A DNA stretch of 64,000 bases. Source: Leptolinea sp. (GTDB taxonomy: Bacteria; Chloroflexota; Anaerolineae; Anaerolineales; Anaerolineaceae). The DNA is taken from the NCBI GenBank assembly GCA_012798535.1, contig JAAZMZ010000074.1, positions 1 to 64,000 on the forward strand. Reading direction: 5' to 3'. Below, piece by piece: positions 48,384 through 58,888 of the stretch (position 1 is its first letter; the number at the start of each line of letters is the position of its first letter). Position numbers and translations under genes: made by a program. The notes below the pieces were generated by a model. That model was not told where the DNA came from, ran no database searches, and was given only the letters and a program-made list of their open reading frames with translations.

Positions 48384-49241
48384 TCACTCTTCTGTTTCAG
48401 CCCGGCCCGGAGTGAAGCGGTGGGCGTAGTATTGGAATAAGCCCCACTGCAGCCGGTCAACATACTGGTTCTTATGTTCTGGAGGGAATGTGAACTTATC
48501 CAGCAATCCGTTCACCAGGCTGGCGGTATCTTCTGGTGCGGCGGATTTTTCTCCCATTTCCCTGATCTTTGTTTCCACGCCGGTCAGCCATTTGATTAAC
48601 GCCGGAATTTTGGCCTGTGTGGTGACTCCTCCCCGGCCGCTGACCAGGGTGTAACCGGAATAAGCGGATGATTTTAGAAGTTCGAGGGAAGTGATCCAGG
48701 CCGGGATATCGGCGTTTGCCAGGAATGGCGGCTGGTCAACCGGCAGTGTGTCTCCCACGAACATAACTTTGGTTTCGGGGATCTCCACCCAGCAGGACCC
48801 GGCCATAGGTCCCGGGTGATGTTCCATAACCAATGAGAGTGAATCGGGGTGCAGCGAGATGGAGTGGTCAAAAGTGATATCTGGAGGAATCCAGCGCACC
48901 GTCCCTAGATTATTACTCTGTTCCCAGGCTGCACCCGTGCCCAGATGCTGATTCTTGAACGTTAGAGGGCGGCTGCGAAAGGCGATGGCCGTGGCTTCAT
49001 GGGCGATCAGCGTCGCTTCCATAGCCCTGGCTCCCAGAGTCCGATCGTAATGGGCATCCAGATTGATCAGAACCCTCTCTCCTCCGGCAGCCAGGTTGAC
49101 CAGAGAAGCCCGCCATGAGCGGATGTCGTCGTTCCGAAAAGGGGCGTCGATCAAAATCTGTCCCTGCGAAAAGGGTATGGCGGCGACGGTAACACCAATA
49201 AAACCTGTCTCAATGAAGACGTTGTGGGCAATCTCTTCCAT
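48384..49241 (-). CDS. MBL-fold metallo-hydrolase
   Basis: LINLDAHYDRTLGARAM...MEHHPGPMAGSCWV...FVGDTLPVDQPPFL; degenerate metal-binding motifs. Confidence 0.75.
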   Translation of the reverse strand: MEEIAHNVFIETGFIGVTVAAIPFSQGQILIDAPFRNDDIRSWRASLVNLAAGGERVLINLDAHYDRTLGARAMEATLIAHEATAIAFRSRPLTFKNQHLGTGAAWEQSNNLGTVRWIPPDITFDHSISLHPDSLSLVMEHHPGPMAGSCWVEIPETKVMFVGDTLPVDQPPFLANADIPAWITSLELLKSSAYSGYTLVSGRGGVTTQAKIPALIKWLTGVETKIREMGEKSAAPEDTASLVNGLLDKFTFPPEHKNQYVDRLQWGLFQYYAHRFTPGRAETEE

Positions 49242-49263
49242 TGTTCACGTTCTCCAAAAACGG

Positions 49264-50838
49264 CTAGAGAGTTTCCTTTGCCAGAGGCAAGGTCATCACA
49301 AAACGGCTGCCGCGCCCCCTGCCGCTTTCCACCCAGATTTTCCCACCATGGGCTTCCACAGCCAGACGGCAAAATGCCAGCCCCAGACCGAGCCCTTTGG
49401 GGGCATTTTCATTCTGCAGGCGGACATATTTCTCAAAGATGGTTTTTGCGCTTTCCGGGGGGATACCCGGGCCGCTATCTCTTACCCACAATTCCACATT
49501 GTCTTCGTGCGGCAGGCAGCCCATTTGGATGCCGCCGCCGTTCGGTGTGAATTTGTTCGCGTTTTCCGCCAGATTGATCACCACCCGGCGGATCATGTCC
49601 GCATCAACATACAGGAATACAGGCTCCTTGGGTAGCACAAGCGAGGTCTTCTGCTGTTTGGTATCCAGATTGGGTTTGACCACATCAAGAGCTTCCTGTA
49701 TCAACGACCGGGCTTCGACAATTTTCGGTTTCAAAATGGATTGCCCGGCTTCCAGACGGCTGATATCCAGCAGCGCGCTGATCAGGCGCTGCATGCGTTC
49801 AGCCGAGCGGTAGGCAATCTGGATTAATCCGGCCAGGTTGGAATTCAAGTCTGTCTGGGATGCCAGCATAATATCCAGGCTGGAGATCACGTTTGCCAGG
49901 GGAGAACGCAGATCATGGTAGATCATGGCTGACAGGTCATCCCTCAGGCGGTCCAATTCCTTCCGCTCGCTGATATCGCGGAACAGCCACTGCATCAGGT
50001 CGACATTGTCGATGTTCTCACGGCGGATATGCACCATCACCGGGAGTTGAGATCCGTTGCGCAGCAGCATTTTTGACTCAAATGAGATCGCCATACCGGT
50101 GGATAGATGGGATTGCTCTTCCTGGATAACGGTGCGGTCTCGGCATTGAAGATCAAACAGGGAGCGGCCGATCAACTCGACCGGCTGGTAACCGGTGACC
50201 CCGCTGGCCTGACGGTTGGCTTCCAAAATTTCACCGTCCATATCGGTAATAAAAATAGGATCGATGCTGTCATCGAAAAGCTCGCGATAACGGCGGTTTG
50301 CCGCCTGCAGTGAATCAAACAGGCGGGCATTGCCAATGGCCGATCCGCAGATATCCGCCACACCCTGAAGAAGATTGAAGTCTTCAGGCGAGAAGTAATT
50401 CGGCTGCGGGTGAACGATGGTCAGCACGCCAACCAGTGAATCGCGCTGCCTGAGCGGCAGGCATACCGCCGACTTCGAACCGGATTTATCCGGTGCATCA
50501 TCCTGGCGCCGCAGCCAGCGTGGATCGCGGCTGGTATCGGCGATATATACCGCCTGACCTTCTTTTACCACCCATCCGGCCAGGCCGCTCTCGATGGTTG
50601 CCAGCAGTTGATCGGAACGGTGCGCAATGATCTTGTCATCCACCATGATGGCCGCATCGATGGGTTTCTTGCGGTCATCCAGAACGATCAGGCTGGCTCG
50701 TTCGACACCGATGCTGCCCGTGGAAAGAACCAGAACGCGCTCCAATACGGTATGCAAATCGATGGCGGCCGTCAGTTCGCGGCTGATTTCCAGTAGGAGG
50801 TTTACAGGCGTCTGAGAGGAAGCCTCGATTTTCTTCAT
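49264..50838 (-). CDS. GAF-PAS sensor histidine kinase
   Basis: GAF-like N-terminus, PAS, IYHDLRSPLANVISSLDIM H-box, NLAENANKFTPNGGG, GLGLGLAFCRLAVEAHGG. Confidence 0.95.
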   Translation of the reverse strand: MKKIEASSQTPVNLLLEISRELTAAIDLHTVLERVLVLSTGSIGVERASLIVLDDRKKPIDAAIMVDDKIIAHRSDQLLATIESGLAGWVVKEGQAVYIADTSRDPRWLRRQDDAPDKSGSKSAVCLPLRQRDSLVGVLTIVHPQPNYFSPEDFNLLQGVADICGSAIGNARLFDSLQAANRRYRELFDDSIDPIFITDMDGEILEANRQASGVTGYQPVELIGRSLFDLQCRDRTVIQEEQSHLSTGMAISFESKMLLRNGSQLPVMVHIRRENIDNVDLMQWLFRDISERKELDRLRDDLSAMIYHDLRSPLANVISSLDIMLASQTDLNSNLAGLIQIAYRSAERMQRLISALLDISRLEAGQSILKPKIVEARSLIQEALDVVKPNLDTKQQKTSLVLPKEPVFLYVDADMIRRVVINLAENANKFTPNGGGIQMGCLPHEDNVELWVRDSGPGIPPESAKTIFEKYVRLQNENAPKGLGLGLAFCRLAVEAHGGKIWVESGRGRGSRFVMTLPLAKETL

Positions 50839-50907
50839 AAGATTTCGGGTTTAATTCCCATCCGGTCTTGATGTCAGGTGATCCTGAAAGTATAGCACAT
50901 GCAAGAT

Positions 50908-51621
50908 TTATTCCATTCTGAATAATGCCGCTTCCACTTTATCCAGATGAGTTTCAAGAGCTTCCATATCCCCGGCGGCCGCTTCCGGATCGATGGTCAG
51001 ATCCTGCACAGCGGATTGAATAGTCTCATCCAGATCATCCGCGATGGCCGCGTCTTTTTCCAAAATGAACGGCTTTATCTGGTTGTAGTAAGTCCGGATC
51101 TCCGCCAGCTTTTTTCGGGCTTCCAGCCCGTTCTTCTGGATGACCAGAAGGTGCGCCTTTGAAACCAGGTCATTCATCCGTAAAAGCGTGATGTATTGAT
51201 TGGCGCTTTCCAACCGGGCAGCTGCCGTGAGATAACGGATCTCCATCTCCTGCTGCCGAAGCCGGGTGTTGGAAAGATCAGATTTGATCTGATTGGAGGA
51301 AATCTCACCCAGGTTTTGTTCACCCAGGATCGACGCCAGTTCAATCTGCAGCGGTCTGACCTGCAGCAGGTAACTAAGCAAGAATCCCAGCGCCAGGCAG
51401 GCAATGCCCAGACTGACTGCCAGAAGCCACTGCCTTTTATATCCGGGCTGTTCCGGTGCACCGCTTTCAGGTGTTGAAACCGTCTTTTCAGAAATCACCG
51501 CAGCCTGAACAGGGAACTCTTCTTTTGTGGTTTCTTTCTTTTTGCGCGTCTCTGAAGGAGCGGTCGATTCGACAGATACGGCGGCCGTTTCACCAGTGGG
51601 ATGAGTCTTTTTCCTTGACAT
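50908..51621 (-). CDS. single-TM coiled-coil hypothetical protein
   Basis: charged N-terminus, one TM (LLAVSLGIACLALGFLLSYLL), helical C-terminus. Confidence 0.65.
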   Translation of the reverse strand: MSRKKTHPTGETAAVSVESTAPSETRKKKETTKEEFPVQAAVISEKTVSTPESGAPEQPGYKRQWLLAVSLGIACLALGFLLSYLLQVRPLQIELASILGEQNLGEISSNQIKSDLSNTRLRQQEMEIRYLTAAARLESANQYITLLRMNDLVSKAHLLVIQKNGLEARKKLAEIRTYYNQIKPFILEKDAAIADDLDETIQSAVQDLTIDPEAAAGDMEALETHLDKVEAALFRME

Positions 51622-51791
51622 TTATCACCTGTGGTTTCTCGATCTGATCAAACGCCGATAACACCAGATGTTATCCGGAAAATCATCAAAGAGAGGTCTG
51701 CGGGCAGTAAACAGGATGCCATTATACCCATCCCTGTCCATCCGCTCGATGAGGAGAACTTATCCTATATTTTATATCGTATAATCCCAGC

Positions 51792-53387
51792 ATGCCCCTG
51801 GAATCCGAGAGTGTCTCAACCGCAAACCGCCAGATCGCCCGCGCCGCCGGAACCGTGATGGCGGCTTTTGTTCTCAGCAACCTGATCGGTCTGGTACGGG
51901 GCATTTTGATCATGCGCGGATTCGGCACCGGCGCGGAAATGGAAGCCTTCAACACCGCCAACCGCCTGGCCGAAACATTGTTCAACCTGGTCGCCGGCGG
52001 AGCGCTGGCTTCGGCGTTTGTGCCCACCTTCACCGGTTTTCTAGCCCGCAAAGATACCGCCCGAGCCTGGCAACTGGCTTCTGCCATTGCCAACCTGGTG
52101 CTCATCCTGTTGATCATTGTCAGCGCGCTCAGTGCGATTTTTGCCCCACAGATCGTCCAATACCTGCTGGCGCCAGGATTTGTGACCGATCCCGCCAAGT
52201 TCGACCTCACCGTTCAGCTCCTGCGGGTGATCCTGCCTTCGGTGGTGATCTTCGGCCTGAGCGGATTAATAATGGGTATTTTGAATGCCAATCAGGTGTT
52301 CCTGTATCCGGCTCTGGCTCCCTCCATGTACTCGGTCGGGATCATCTTCGGTGTACTTGTGCTGTCGCCGGGTATGGGAATTTTCGGACTGGCCTGGGGA
52401 ACGGTGCTGGGCGCGGCGCTGCACATGCTGGTGCAGGTTCCATCCATCGTGCGACTAAAGTTCACCTACCAGCCGAGGCTTGGTTTGGAAGACCCGTCCG
52501 TACGTGAGGTGGGCCGTTTGATGCTGCCGCGCCTGATCGGGGCAGGTATCGTGCAGTTGAACTTCTGGGTCAACACGAATCTCTCCTCCCGCCAGCCGGA
52601 AGGCAGCCTGACGGCCATCACGACCGCATTCACCCTGATGATGATGCCGCAGGCTCTGATCGCCCAGGCCACCGCCATTGCCTCGCTGCCCACCTTTTCA
52701 GCACAGGTGGCGCTGGGAAAACTGGACGAAATGCGCTCTTCTCTGGCCTCCACCCTGCGGGCTGTTTTGCTGCTGGCCATGCCGGCATCTGTGGGGCTGG
52801 TTTTGCTGCGCGAGCCGATCATTCGCCTGCTTTATCAGGGTGGGCGCTTCGGTGACCATTCAACGGAACTGGTTGCCTGGGCGCTGCTCTGGTATGCTGC
52901 CGGGCTGGTGGGTCATTGCGTGGTGGAAATTGTCAGCCGGGCATTTTACGCCCTGCACGATACAAAAACACCGGTCATGGTAGGGGTACTGGCCATGACC
53001 CTGAATATCATTTTCAGTCTCCTATTTTCGACCTGGTTCGTTCAGATCGGGTGGATGCCGCACGGCGGCCTGGCGCTGGCCAATTCTCTGGCCACGGCGC
53101 TGGAAATGGGCATTTTACTGATTATCATGCGCCACCGGTTGAACGGTCTGCAGGGGAATGTGATCCTGGACGCGGTCTGGAAAGGCCTGACCGCCTGTCT
53201 CGCAATGGGCGGCGCGCTATATTTCTGGCTCGTCTGGAGTGCGTCCCGCTCCATCTGGTTGATCACTCTGGGGGGACTGTTCCTGGGAGCAGCCATCTAC
53301 GGGGTGATCCTGGTGATCTTCAGAATCAAAGAGGTCACCATTCTGTGGAAGGCAATATCACGGCGTATCTTGCACCAAAAGGTCTGA
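51792..53387 (+). CDS. murJ: lipid II flippase MurJ/MviN
   Basis: GLVRGILIMRGFGTGAEMEAFNTANRLAETLFNLVAGGALASAFVPTF; polytopic. Confidence 0.95.
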   Translation: MPLESESVSTANRQIARAAGTVMAAFVLSNLIGLVRGILIMRGFGTGAEMEAFNTANRLAETLFNLVAGGALASAFVPTFTGFLARKDTARAWQLASAIANLVLILLIIVSALSAIFAPQIVQYLLAPGFVTDPAKFDLTVQLLRVILPSVVIFGLSGLIMGILNANQVFLYPALAPSMYSVGIIFGVLVLSPGMGIFGLAWGTVLGAALHMLVQVPSIVRLKFTYQPRLGLEDPSVREVGRLMLPRLIGAGIVQLNFWVNTNLSSRQPEGSLTAITTAFTLMMMPQALIAQATAIASLPTFSAQVALGKLDEMRSSLASTLRAVLLLAMPASVGLVLLREPIIRLLYQGGRFGDHSTELVAWALLWYAAGLVGHCVVEIVSRAFYALHDTKTPVMVGVLAMTLNIIFSLLFSTWFVQIGWMPHGGLALANSLATALEMGILLIIMRHRLNGLQGNVILDAVWKGLTACLAMGGALYFWLVWSASRSIWLITLGGLFLGAAIYGVILVIFRIKEVTILWKAISRRILHQKV

Positions 53388-53423
53388 TCTTTTTATAATT
53401 GTAAATATCGGGAGGATTGAACT

Positions 53424-54155
53424 ATGACAGGTGCAATGGATTTTTACGAAAAGACGAAATATCCCTATCTCTCTGAACCCGCGCAGCGTAAAGGTATTCC
53501 CCAACCCGAGCTGGAACAGCCAGTTCCGGAGGATGCCGCGATCATAAAACTTCCCGATCCAGCATCCATATCCATTCCGGCGATGGACGTGCGTACTGCC
53601 CTGGAGACCCGTTCCACGCTCAGGAAATATTCGCAGGTTGAACTAAGCCTGGAGGAATTATCATTTCTTCTCTGGATGACTCAGGGAGTCAAAATGGTCA
53701 CCGACCGCCCGGTCACCATGCGGATTGTCCCATCAGCCGGCGCGCGGCACGCCTTCGAAACCTATCTGCTTTTGAATCGGGTAGGGAATCTGGCGCCAGG
53801 TTTGTACCGCTATTCCGCGTTGAAGCACATCATCTATCCGGCCAACATGGAAGCTGGCATTATTGAAACCATGACCACAGCCTGCAAAGACCAGGGACAT
53901 GTGCGCACCAGCGCCGTTACATTCTTCTGGGCAGCCATCATGGACAGAATGGCATGGCGCTACTCGGAACGTGCCTACCGTTATGTCCTGCTGGATGCCG
54001 GACATGTCTGCCAGAACCTGTACATTGCTGCGGAAGCCATCCACTGCGGCGTCTGCGGACTGGCTGCTTTTGATGACGACCTGCTCAATTCGGCTCTCGG
54101 CCTCGACGGCCAGAATGAGATCGCCGTCTACGCGGCCACCGTGGGCAAGCGGTAG
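53424..54155 (+). CDS. SagB/ThcOx-type nitroreductase family dehydrogenase
   Basis: ALETRSTLRKYSQVELSLEELSFLLWMTQGVK...PSAGARHAFETYLLL...YRYVLLDAGHVCQNLYIAAEAI. Confidence 0.9.
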   Translation: MTGAMDFYEKTKYPYLSEPAQRKGIPQPELEQPVPEDAAIIKLPDPASISIPAMDVRTALETRSTLRKYSQVELSLEELSFLLWMTQGVKMVTDRPVTMRIVPSAGARHAFETYLLLNRVGNLAPGLYRYSALKHIIYPANMEAGIIETMTTACKDQGHVRTSAVTFFWAAIMDRMAWRYSERAYRYVLLDAGHVCQNLYIAAEAIHCGVCGLAAFDDDLLNSALGLDGQNEIAVYAATVGKR

Positions 54156-54167
54156 ATCAAATCTCGT

Positions 54168-54791
54168 TCATTCCGCCTGATCGGCGAATTTTAAACCCAG
54201 ATCGGCTGGTGTCACCGATTTCCCGGTGAACTCATCAAAAGAGAGGTTTTGCATCGTCCAGCCGCAGTTCGCCTTGACGCGCTCGAATAGGGCGGAATAA
54301 CTTTCCATGGAACGCAGCGACCAATCCAGCCAGAGTGATTCTGCTGTTTCTTGCAGGCGTGCGGCACTGGGACCTTCGATCTCGCTGAAATTCCCGATGG
54401 GCGTCTCATCCAGTGTAACCAGCACATCACCCAGAGAATACGTGGTGCGGAACTTTTCATACAGCATGAAAGGTTGATAACCCAGCGCTTCAAGCAGCAG
54501 TTTTGTATCGGCATAGCTGCTGACCTCGACCTCAATCTCTTCTCGCACGCTCACGGTATGGTTCACCTGGGCAGCTCCCTTATAGGTGAGGCGGGCCTGT
54601 TGATCCTGCCGAAGGCGCAGCACCCGGTGATCGCGGGATAGGTCTCCCCCGGGTGTATCGAATCGCAGATTTACTTCATTTACACGTTCCTGAACCAACT
54701 TTCCCCCCAGAGCTTTGATCCGTAATTCCAGGCGGGGCAGATCTTTGAGCAAGAACTTCACTTCGATTTCATTTTCGGTCATTGATTTCAT
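54168..54791 (-). CDS. CYTH domain protein (class IV adenylate cyclase-like)
   Basis: EIEVKFLLKDLPRLELRIKALGG...EVNLRFDTPGGDL...RLTYKG. Confidence 0.9.
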   Translation of the reverse strand: MKSMTENEIEVKFLLKDLPRLELRIKALGGKLVQERVNEVNLRFDTPGGDLSRDHRVLRLRQDQQARLTYKGAAQVNHTVSVREEIEVEVSSYADTKLLLEALGYQPFMLYEKFRTTYSLGDVLVTLDETPIGNFSEIEGPSAARLQETAESLWLDWSLRSMESYSALFERVKANCGWTMQNLSFDEFTGKSVTPADLGLKFADQAE

Positions 54792-55221
54792 TCCAGTTCT
54801 TCAGACGCCTGCCCGGAATGCCACGGTTCAGTAAACAGAGGGCAAGCAGTGTCAATCCTGCCGAAAGGAATAGTGAAAACGGCAGCGCGGTTTGTGCTTC
54901 TATTGAGCGGGCAAAACAAATGCGATCGATCCAGTAAATAACAAGACCGGCCATCAAAAGAATTGAAACCGGTTTCTTCCACTTATCATCCGGGATCAAT
55001 ACCAGTATCCCCGCCGAAGTATACACCAAAGCCGAGACCAATCCGTAAACCAGCAGATAGGCGGCACCGGGTTGAATTTGAAGAGATCGGTAATAATCCC
55101 AGTTAACCAGGGAGAGAAAGAAACGCATCCATGCGGAAAGGGAAACGAGAAAAGCTCCCACGGCAACCATGATTCTAGATTTAGAAATCTTACTGTGAGT
55201 CAAAGGTGCGATGCTGTTCAC
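54769..55221 (-). CDS. small polytopic membrane protein
   Basis: four hydrophobic segments; overlaps the GT39 and CYTH genes at its ends. Confidence 0.65.
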   Translation of the reverse strand: MNSIAPLTHSKISKSRIMVAVGAFLVSLSAWMRFFLSLVNWDYYRSLQIQPGAAYLLVYGLVSALVYTSAGILVLIPDDKWKKPVSILLMAGLVIYWIDRICFARSIEAQTALPFSLFLSAGLTLLALCLLNRGIPGRRLKNWNEINDRK

Positions 55222-57512
55222 TCCATTCCAACATCCCAGAGATGAACATGTGCGGGAGTGTTGTCGAAGACCGTTTTTACCTCGATGCGCAGCCGGTTGA
55301 AAGGCTTGTCGGTTGGCAGCGGGACTTTAACCTTGCGCAATTCTGTCGAACCTTTGACCACAACACTATTGGTTCGCACCTGATCCGAATCAGAAGAAGC
55401 AGTATAAACCGTAAGTCTGGTTGCCGATCCGCCAATGCGCAGGGAAACAGCATGGTATCGTACGGGTTGATCTAACGCAATTTCCAGCACCAGTGGATTG
55501 GCTTCTTTTGTACGAATCAACGTGGCCGGGTCGTTATCAAAGATATTTTTCGCGTCACCCATATCCAGCAGCGAAGTGGCCACAGTGGCATCCCGGCCGT
55601 CGATCTGCAGGTGTGAGACGGTCATCATATCCAATGTCTTCTTGTCCTCCTCAAATACTTGCCAGGCTCGTTCATTGTATTTGAGATGGGCAAAAACGAA
55701 TCCAGGTTTTCCATCTGGATAGAAAATGACGTCCATGACCTGGATGGTCTCGAATTTTGCGCTGTTGATCAGGTTATGCAATTCATCCGGTGGGATGATG
55801 AAAATAGTATCGGCGCTAAAGGGCTTGAGTTCCTCAATGTAAGCATTCATACTGGCCAGTTCGATGGGCATGGGATCTCCCAGGAAGAAACGCACCAGCG
55901 TATCGGTACCATTCGCCCAGTTCGGCGACATGACAATGGGAACATCGGGATTTTCTTTGCGGATCTCTTCAATCCGGTGGAACACCTTTTCCGCCCCGTA
56001 CTGCATGCCGCTCATGCCGTAATCATTAAACCAGAGCGGGCCTTCTGTCAGCACTTTATCGAGGAACCAGAAATTGGTGATAACCAGCAGACCGCAGACG
56101 GCCAGGTTATAAGAAATCTTGAGTTTCAAACGGTCATAGACTGCCTGCAGCGTATAATCCAGGCCAATGCTGATGAAGAAAGCCGCCGGAATGGTCATGA
56201 ACAGCGCACGGGTGATGCCGATCTCGGCCACGGCCGCTCCGGCCGGAGCAGCCAGAATCGAAAGCAGCATCATCCGGCAACCTGGATTTTTCCAGCGGCG
56301 CATGGCCATGGCCACGCCACCGATGAAAAACGGCAAGAAATACCACCCCAGGTGTCCCATACCCTTCATGGTGTGACGTTGCAGATCTATCGAATTGGGG
56401 AAAAACCAGTAATAGGGATTCAATCCCTGCAGATACGTTTTTCCATATTGCAGTAACTTCCAGGAAATGGGTTCGTTTTTCGTCCAATAACTGCTCAGCA
56501 TTTCAAGGTGATGCTGGTTTTCTCCGGGATGCAGATAGAGAAAACGAAAATACGGCAGGGTCAGGACCAGCCCGATGAGAAAGGGTTTCCAGAGTTTGCC
56601 GCGGTTCTCCCAGTGGTACCGCAGATCAGAGAACAAAAGGAACAGTGCTATCGCGGCGATCACCACGCGTGCCGGGCTATAGCTGTAAAAAGCCAGGGCG
56701 GCGGCCACCAGAGAAACATAGATCCAGCGAAAATTGCCGCTGCGGTAATACTGATAGCCCAGCAGGAAGACGGCAAACAATGAAACCGCGATGACCGTTT
56801 CAAATCCCGTTCTCGAATGATAGAACCAGGCCGGGATGATGGAGAGCACCAGCACGGCCAGCCAGCCGCGTTTCTCATCATACAGGCGGGTGAAGAGCAT
56901 ACCCAGGCTGCCGGCAGCCAGCAGTGAAGAGGTCACGGTTACCAGGCGGGTCATGAACACGGAACGGATGCCCATCAATTCAGGAATGACCTGCAGATAT
57001 ACCGGGAAACCGGCGTTGTAGGTTTCACCGCTTCTAAAGAAGGTGGGGAATACCTCATTATTGGCGCCGGTAAATCCATTTTGCAGAAGGTTGGATGCCA
57101 GCATGGTATGCACCGCTTCATCGGTGAAGAAAAAGATGGGGTAATCCGACAGATGGATCAGGCGGATCAGATAGTAGATCAACAGCGCAAAGACCAGTAA
57201 GAAGACGGGAAGGTCCGGCCGCGCCACAAAATCCTTCCACCTTTCAGACAGCCATTCCGGCTGGAACCAGGAGCGGGAAAGCGATTCGAGTTCAAAGGTC
57301 AGATGGCGCCGGGACTTTTCGACACCACCGGAAAGATCCATTACTTTGGAGAGAAACGGGGTCTTATCATCCGGGCGGTACTGGATGGTCAATCTGACTT
57401 CAGCGCCCGGAGGGAGATCGACTGTAGCTTCCACCCGCATGTTATGGGCGGTTGCATCTATATCCGTCTGGTTTTCCCCATCAGGAGGTTTTTCTGGCCG
57501 CTTTTTTACCAC
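55218..57512 (-). CDS. glycosyltransferase family 39 / PMT-like membrane protein
   Basis: FFFTDEAVHTMLASNLLQNGF...ETYNAGFPVYLQVIPELMG, polytopic; C-terminal soluble domain. Confidence 0.85.
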   Translation of the reverse strand: MVKKRPEKPPDGENQTDIDATAHNMRVEATVDLPPGAEVRLTIQYRPDDKTPFLSKVMDLSGGVEKSRRHLTFELESLSRSWFQPEWLSERWKDFVARPDLPVFLLVFALLIYYLIRLIHLSDYPIFFFTDEAVHTMLASNLLQNGFTGANNEVFPTFFRSGETYNAGFPVYLQVIPELMGIRSVFMTRLVTVTSSLLAAGSLGMLFTRLYDEKRGWLAVLVLSIIPAWFYHSRTGFETVIAVSLFAVFLLGYQYYRSGNFRWIYVSLVAAALAFYSYSPARVVIAAIALFLLFSDLRYHWENRGKLWKPFLIGLVLTLPYFRFLYLHPGENQHHLEMLSSYWTKNEPISWKLLQYGKTYLQGLNPYYWFFPNSIDLQRHTMKGMGHLGWYFLPFFIGGVAMAMRRWKNPGCRMMLLSILAAPAGAAVAEIGITRALFMTIPAAFFISIGLDYTLQAVYDRLKLKISYNLAVCGLLVITNFWFLDKVLTEGPLWFNDYGMSGMQYGAEKVFHRIEEIRKENPDVPIVMSPNWANGTDTLVRFFLGDPMPIELASMNAYIEELKPFSADTIFIIPPDELHNLINSAKFETIQVMDVIFYPDGKPGFVFAHLKYNERAWQVFEEDKKTLDMMTVSHLQIDGRDATVATSLLDMGDAKNIFDNDPATLIRTKEANPLVLEIALDQPVRYHAVSLRIGGSATRLTVYTASSDSDQVRTNSVVVKGSTELRKVKVPLPTDKPFNRLRIEVKTVFDNTPAHVHLWDVGME

Positions 57513-57635
57513 GAGGTGATTATAGCATGCCTGATAATCAGGCTCTTTTTATGCAATGAGCTTGTTTGAACGCTGGCAGTGCCTGCCAGTAGACAGGTAT
57601 ACTTAATTAATCCGTTCAACAACCGGCAAGCCTCT

Positions 57636-58640
57636 GTGAAACCATCCATCTGGGATCTGTTCTCTGCCATTCTGTTTGCGGCCAGTTTTGTCCTGGTGTT
57701 CGTTTTTTATCGCATCTATCAGGATCCCACATCGCAGCTCAATCCATTTCCCCCGCCTACTCCAGCCGAGACGCTTTTTGTTCCCACCCTGACACCTTCC
57801 AGCATAGCCCTGCCGGAGATCTGGACACCCGACCCGGAACCGCAGGCAGCCCTCGAAAACGCCGCCGGGGATGGCACCCGAGATCAGGCCGAACCTGTGG
57901 AACCCGCAACTATCACACCGGTGCTGCTCATCCCCACACAATCGGTGCAATCCCTGACAAAAACTGCGGGACAACCCAAACAACCCGGTATTATGCTCCC
58001 CACAAAGAATCCGCTGGCTCCAACCCCAAAAACCATAGCAGATGACAATACGCTCATCATCACGGCTCCAATCGGCGTATTCAACAATACCTGGCAGAAT
58101 ATCCAATCCATACCGGCTTTTTCCTGGAACACCAGCCAGTCAATACAGGAAATCGATCATTTCCTTTTATATTTCGGCATAAAACAAAACGGCAGATTGA
58201 CCATCAAGACGGTGAAAATGAATTACAACCATGCGGCTGTTCCCAGCGGGATTTATTATTTCCGTCTGGTGGCCATCGGGAAAAACGGCGCAATTATTGG
58301 CGCGCCCTCCTCTTTCCTGTTCAAATATGACGATACCCCGCCTACACCTCCTACCAGCCTGACAACTGAAAGCACAGGTGACACCAATCTGCCATTGATC
58401 ACCTGGAAAGAATCGAAGGACGCACATTCGGGCATGATCGGCGGACTGGCCGGATATTCCATCTATCAGGGTAGTTCGAACCGCTGCGGCAAGCCGGTTG
58501 CGTTCACCACCGTTCCCTACTGGACACCCGTCACACCGGTCGCCGTCGGTTCAACCGAATATTTCTGCGTGAAAGCCCTGGACGCGGTCGGCAATGAATC
58601 CAAATGGACCGGGCCATTGGCATACACTTATTCCAATTAA
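57636..58640 (+). CDS. surface/secreted protein, N-terminal TM anchor and Fn3-like domain (paralogue 1)
   Basis: VKPSIWDLFSAILFA...NPFPPPTP...LPEIWTP; GTG start; C-terminal AVGNESKWTGP Fn3-like. Confidence 0.75.
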   Translation: MKPSIWDLFSAILFAASFVLVFVFYRIYQDPTSQLNPFPPPTPAETLFVPTLTPSSIALPEIWTPDPEPQAALENAAGDGTRDQAEPVEPATITPVLLIPTQSVQSLTKTAGQPKQPGIMLPTKNPLAPTPKTIADDNTLIITAPIGVFNNTWQNIQSIPAFSWNTSQSIQEIDHFLLYFGIKQNGRLTIKTVKMNYNHAAVPSGIYYFRLVAIGKNGAIIGAPSSFLFKYDDTPPTPPTSLTTESTGDTNLPLITWKESKDAHSGMIGGLAGYSIYQGSSNRCGKPVAFTTVPYWTPVTPVAVGSTEYFCVKALDAVGNESKWTGPLAYTYSN

Positions 58641-58888
58641 TTAGGGGAAATTCATCAGACAGCTTCCGGCAGACAGCATCTCGACAGGCTCGAATCTTGC
58701 ACGTTGAGAATTGAATTTCCCCCTGTCCGCCGGTTGACAGTCCACTGTTAAATGGGCGGCTTGAGGATGCTGCCAGACCGGACAGCCGGCCAGGGCTGGC
58801 ACGGCGCGTTCCGGTCAGCTTGACTCTGGTATTTTCCGGACTATACTGAAAAACACAGCTTGGTTATACGATAAAAGGACGGGAAGCG

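Noticed and set aside
49063-49635. 190-aa plus-strand ORF
   Set aside because: Antisense to the kinase and MBL genes; composition typical of a shadow ORF
55659-56456. 265-aa plus-strand ORF
   Set aside because: Antisense to the GT39-like gene, which has clear family features
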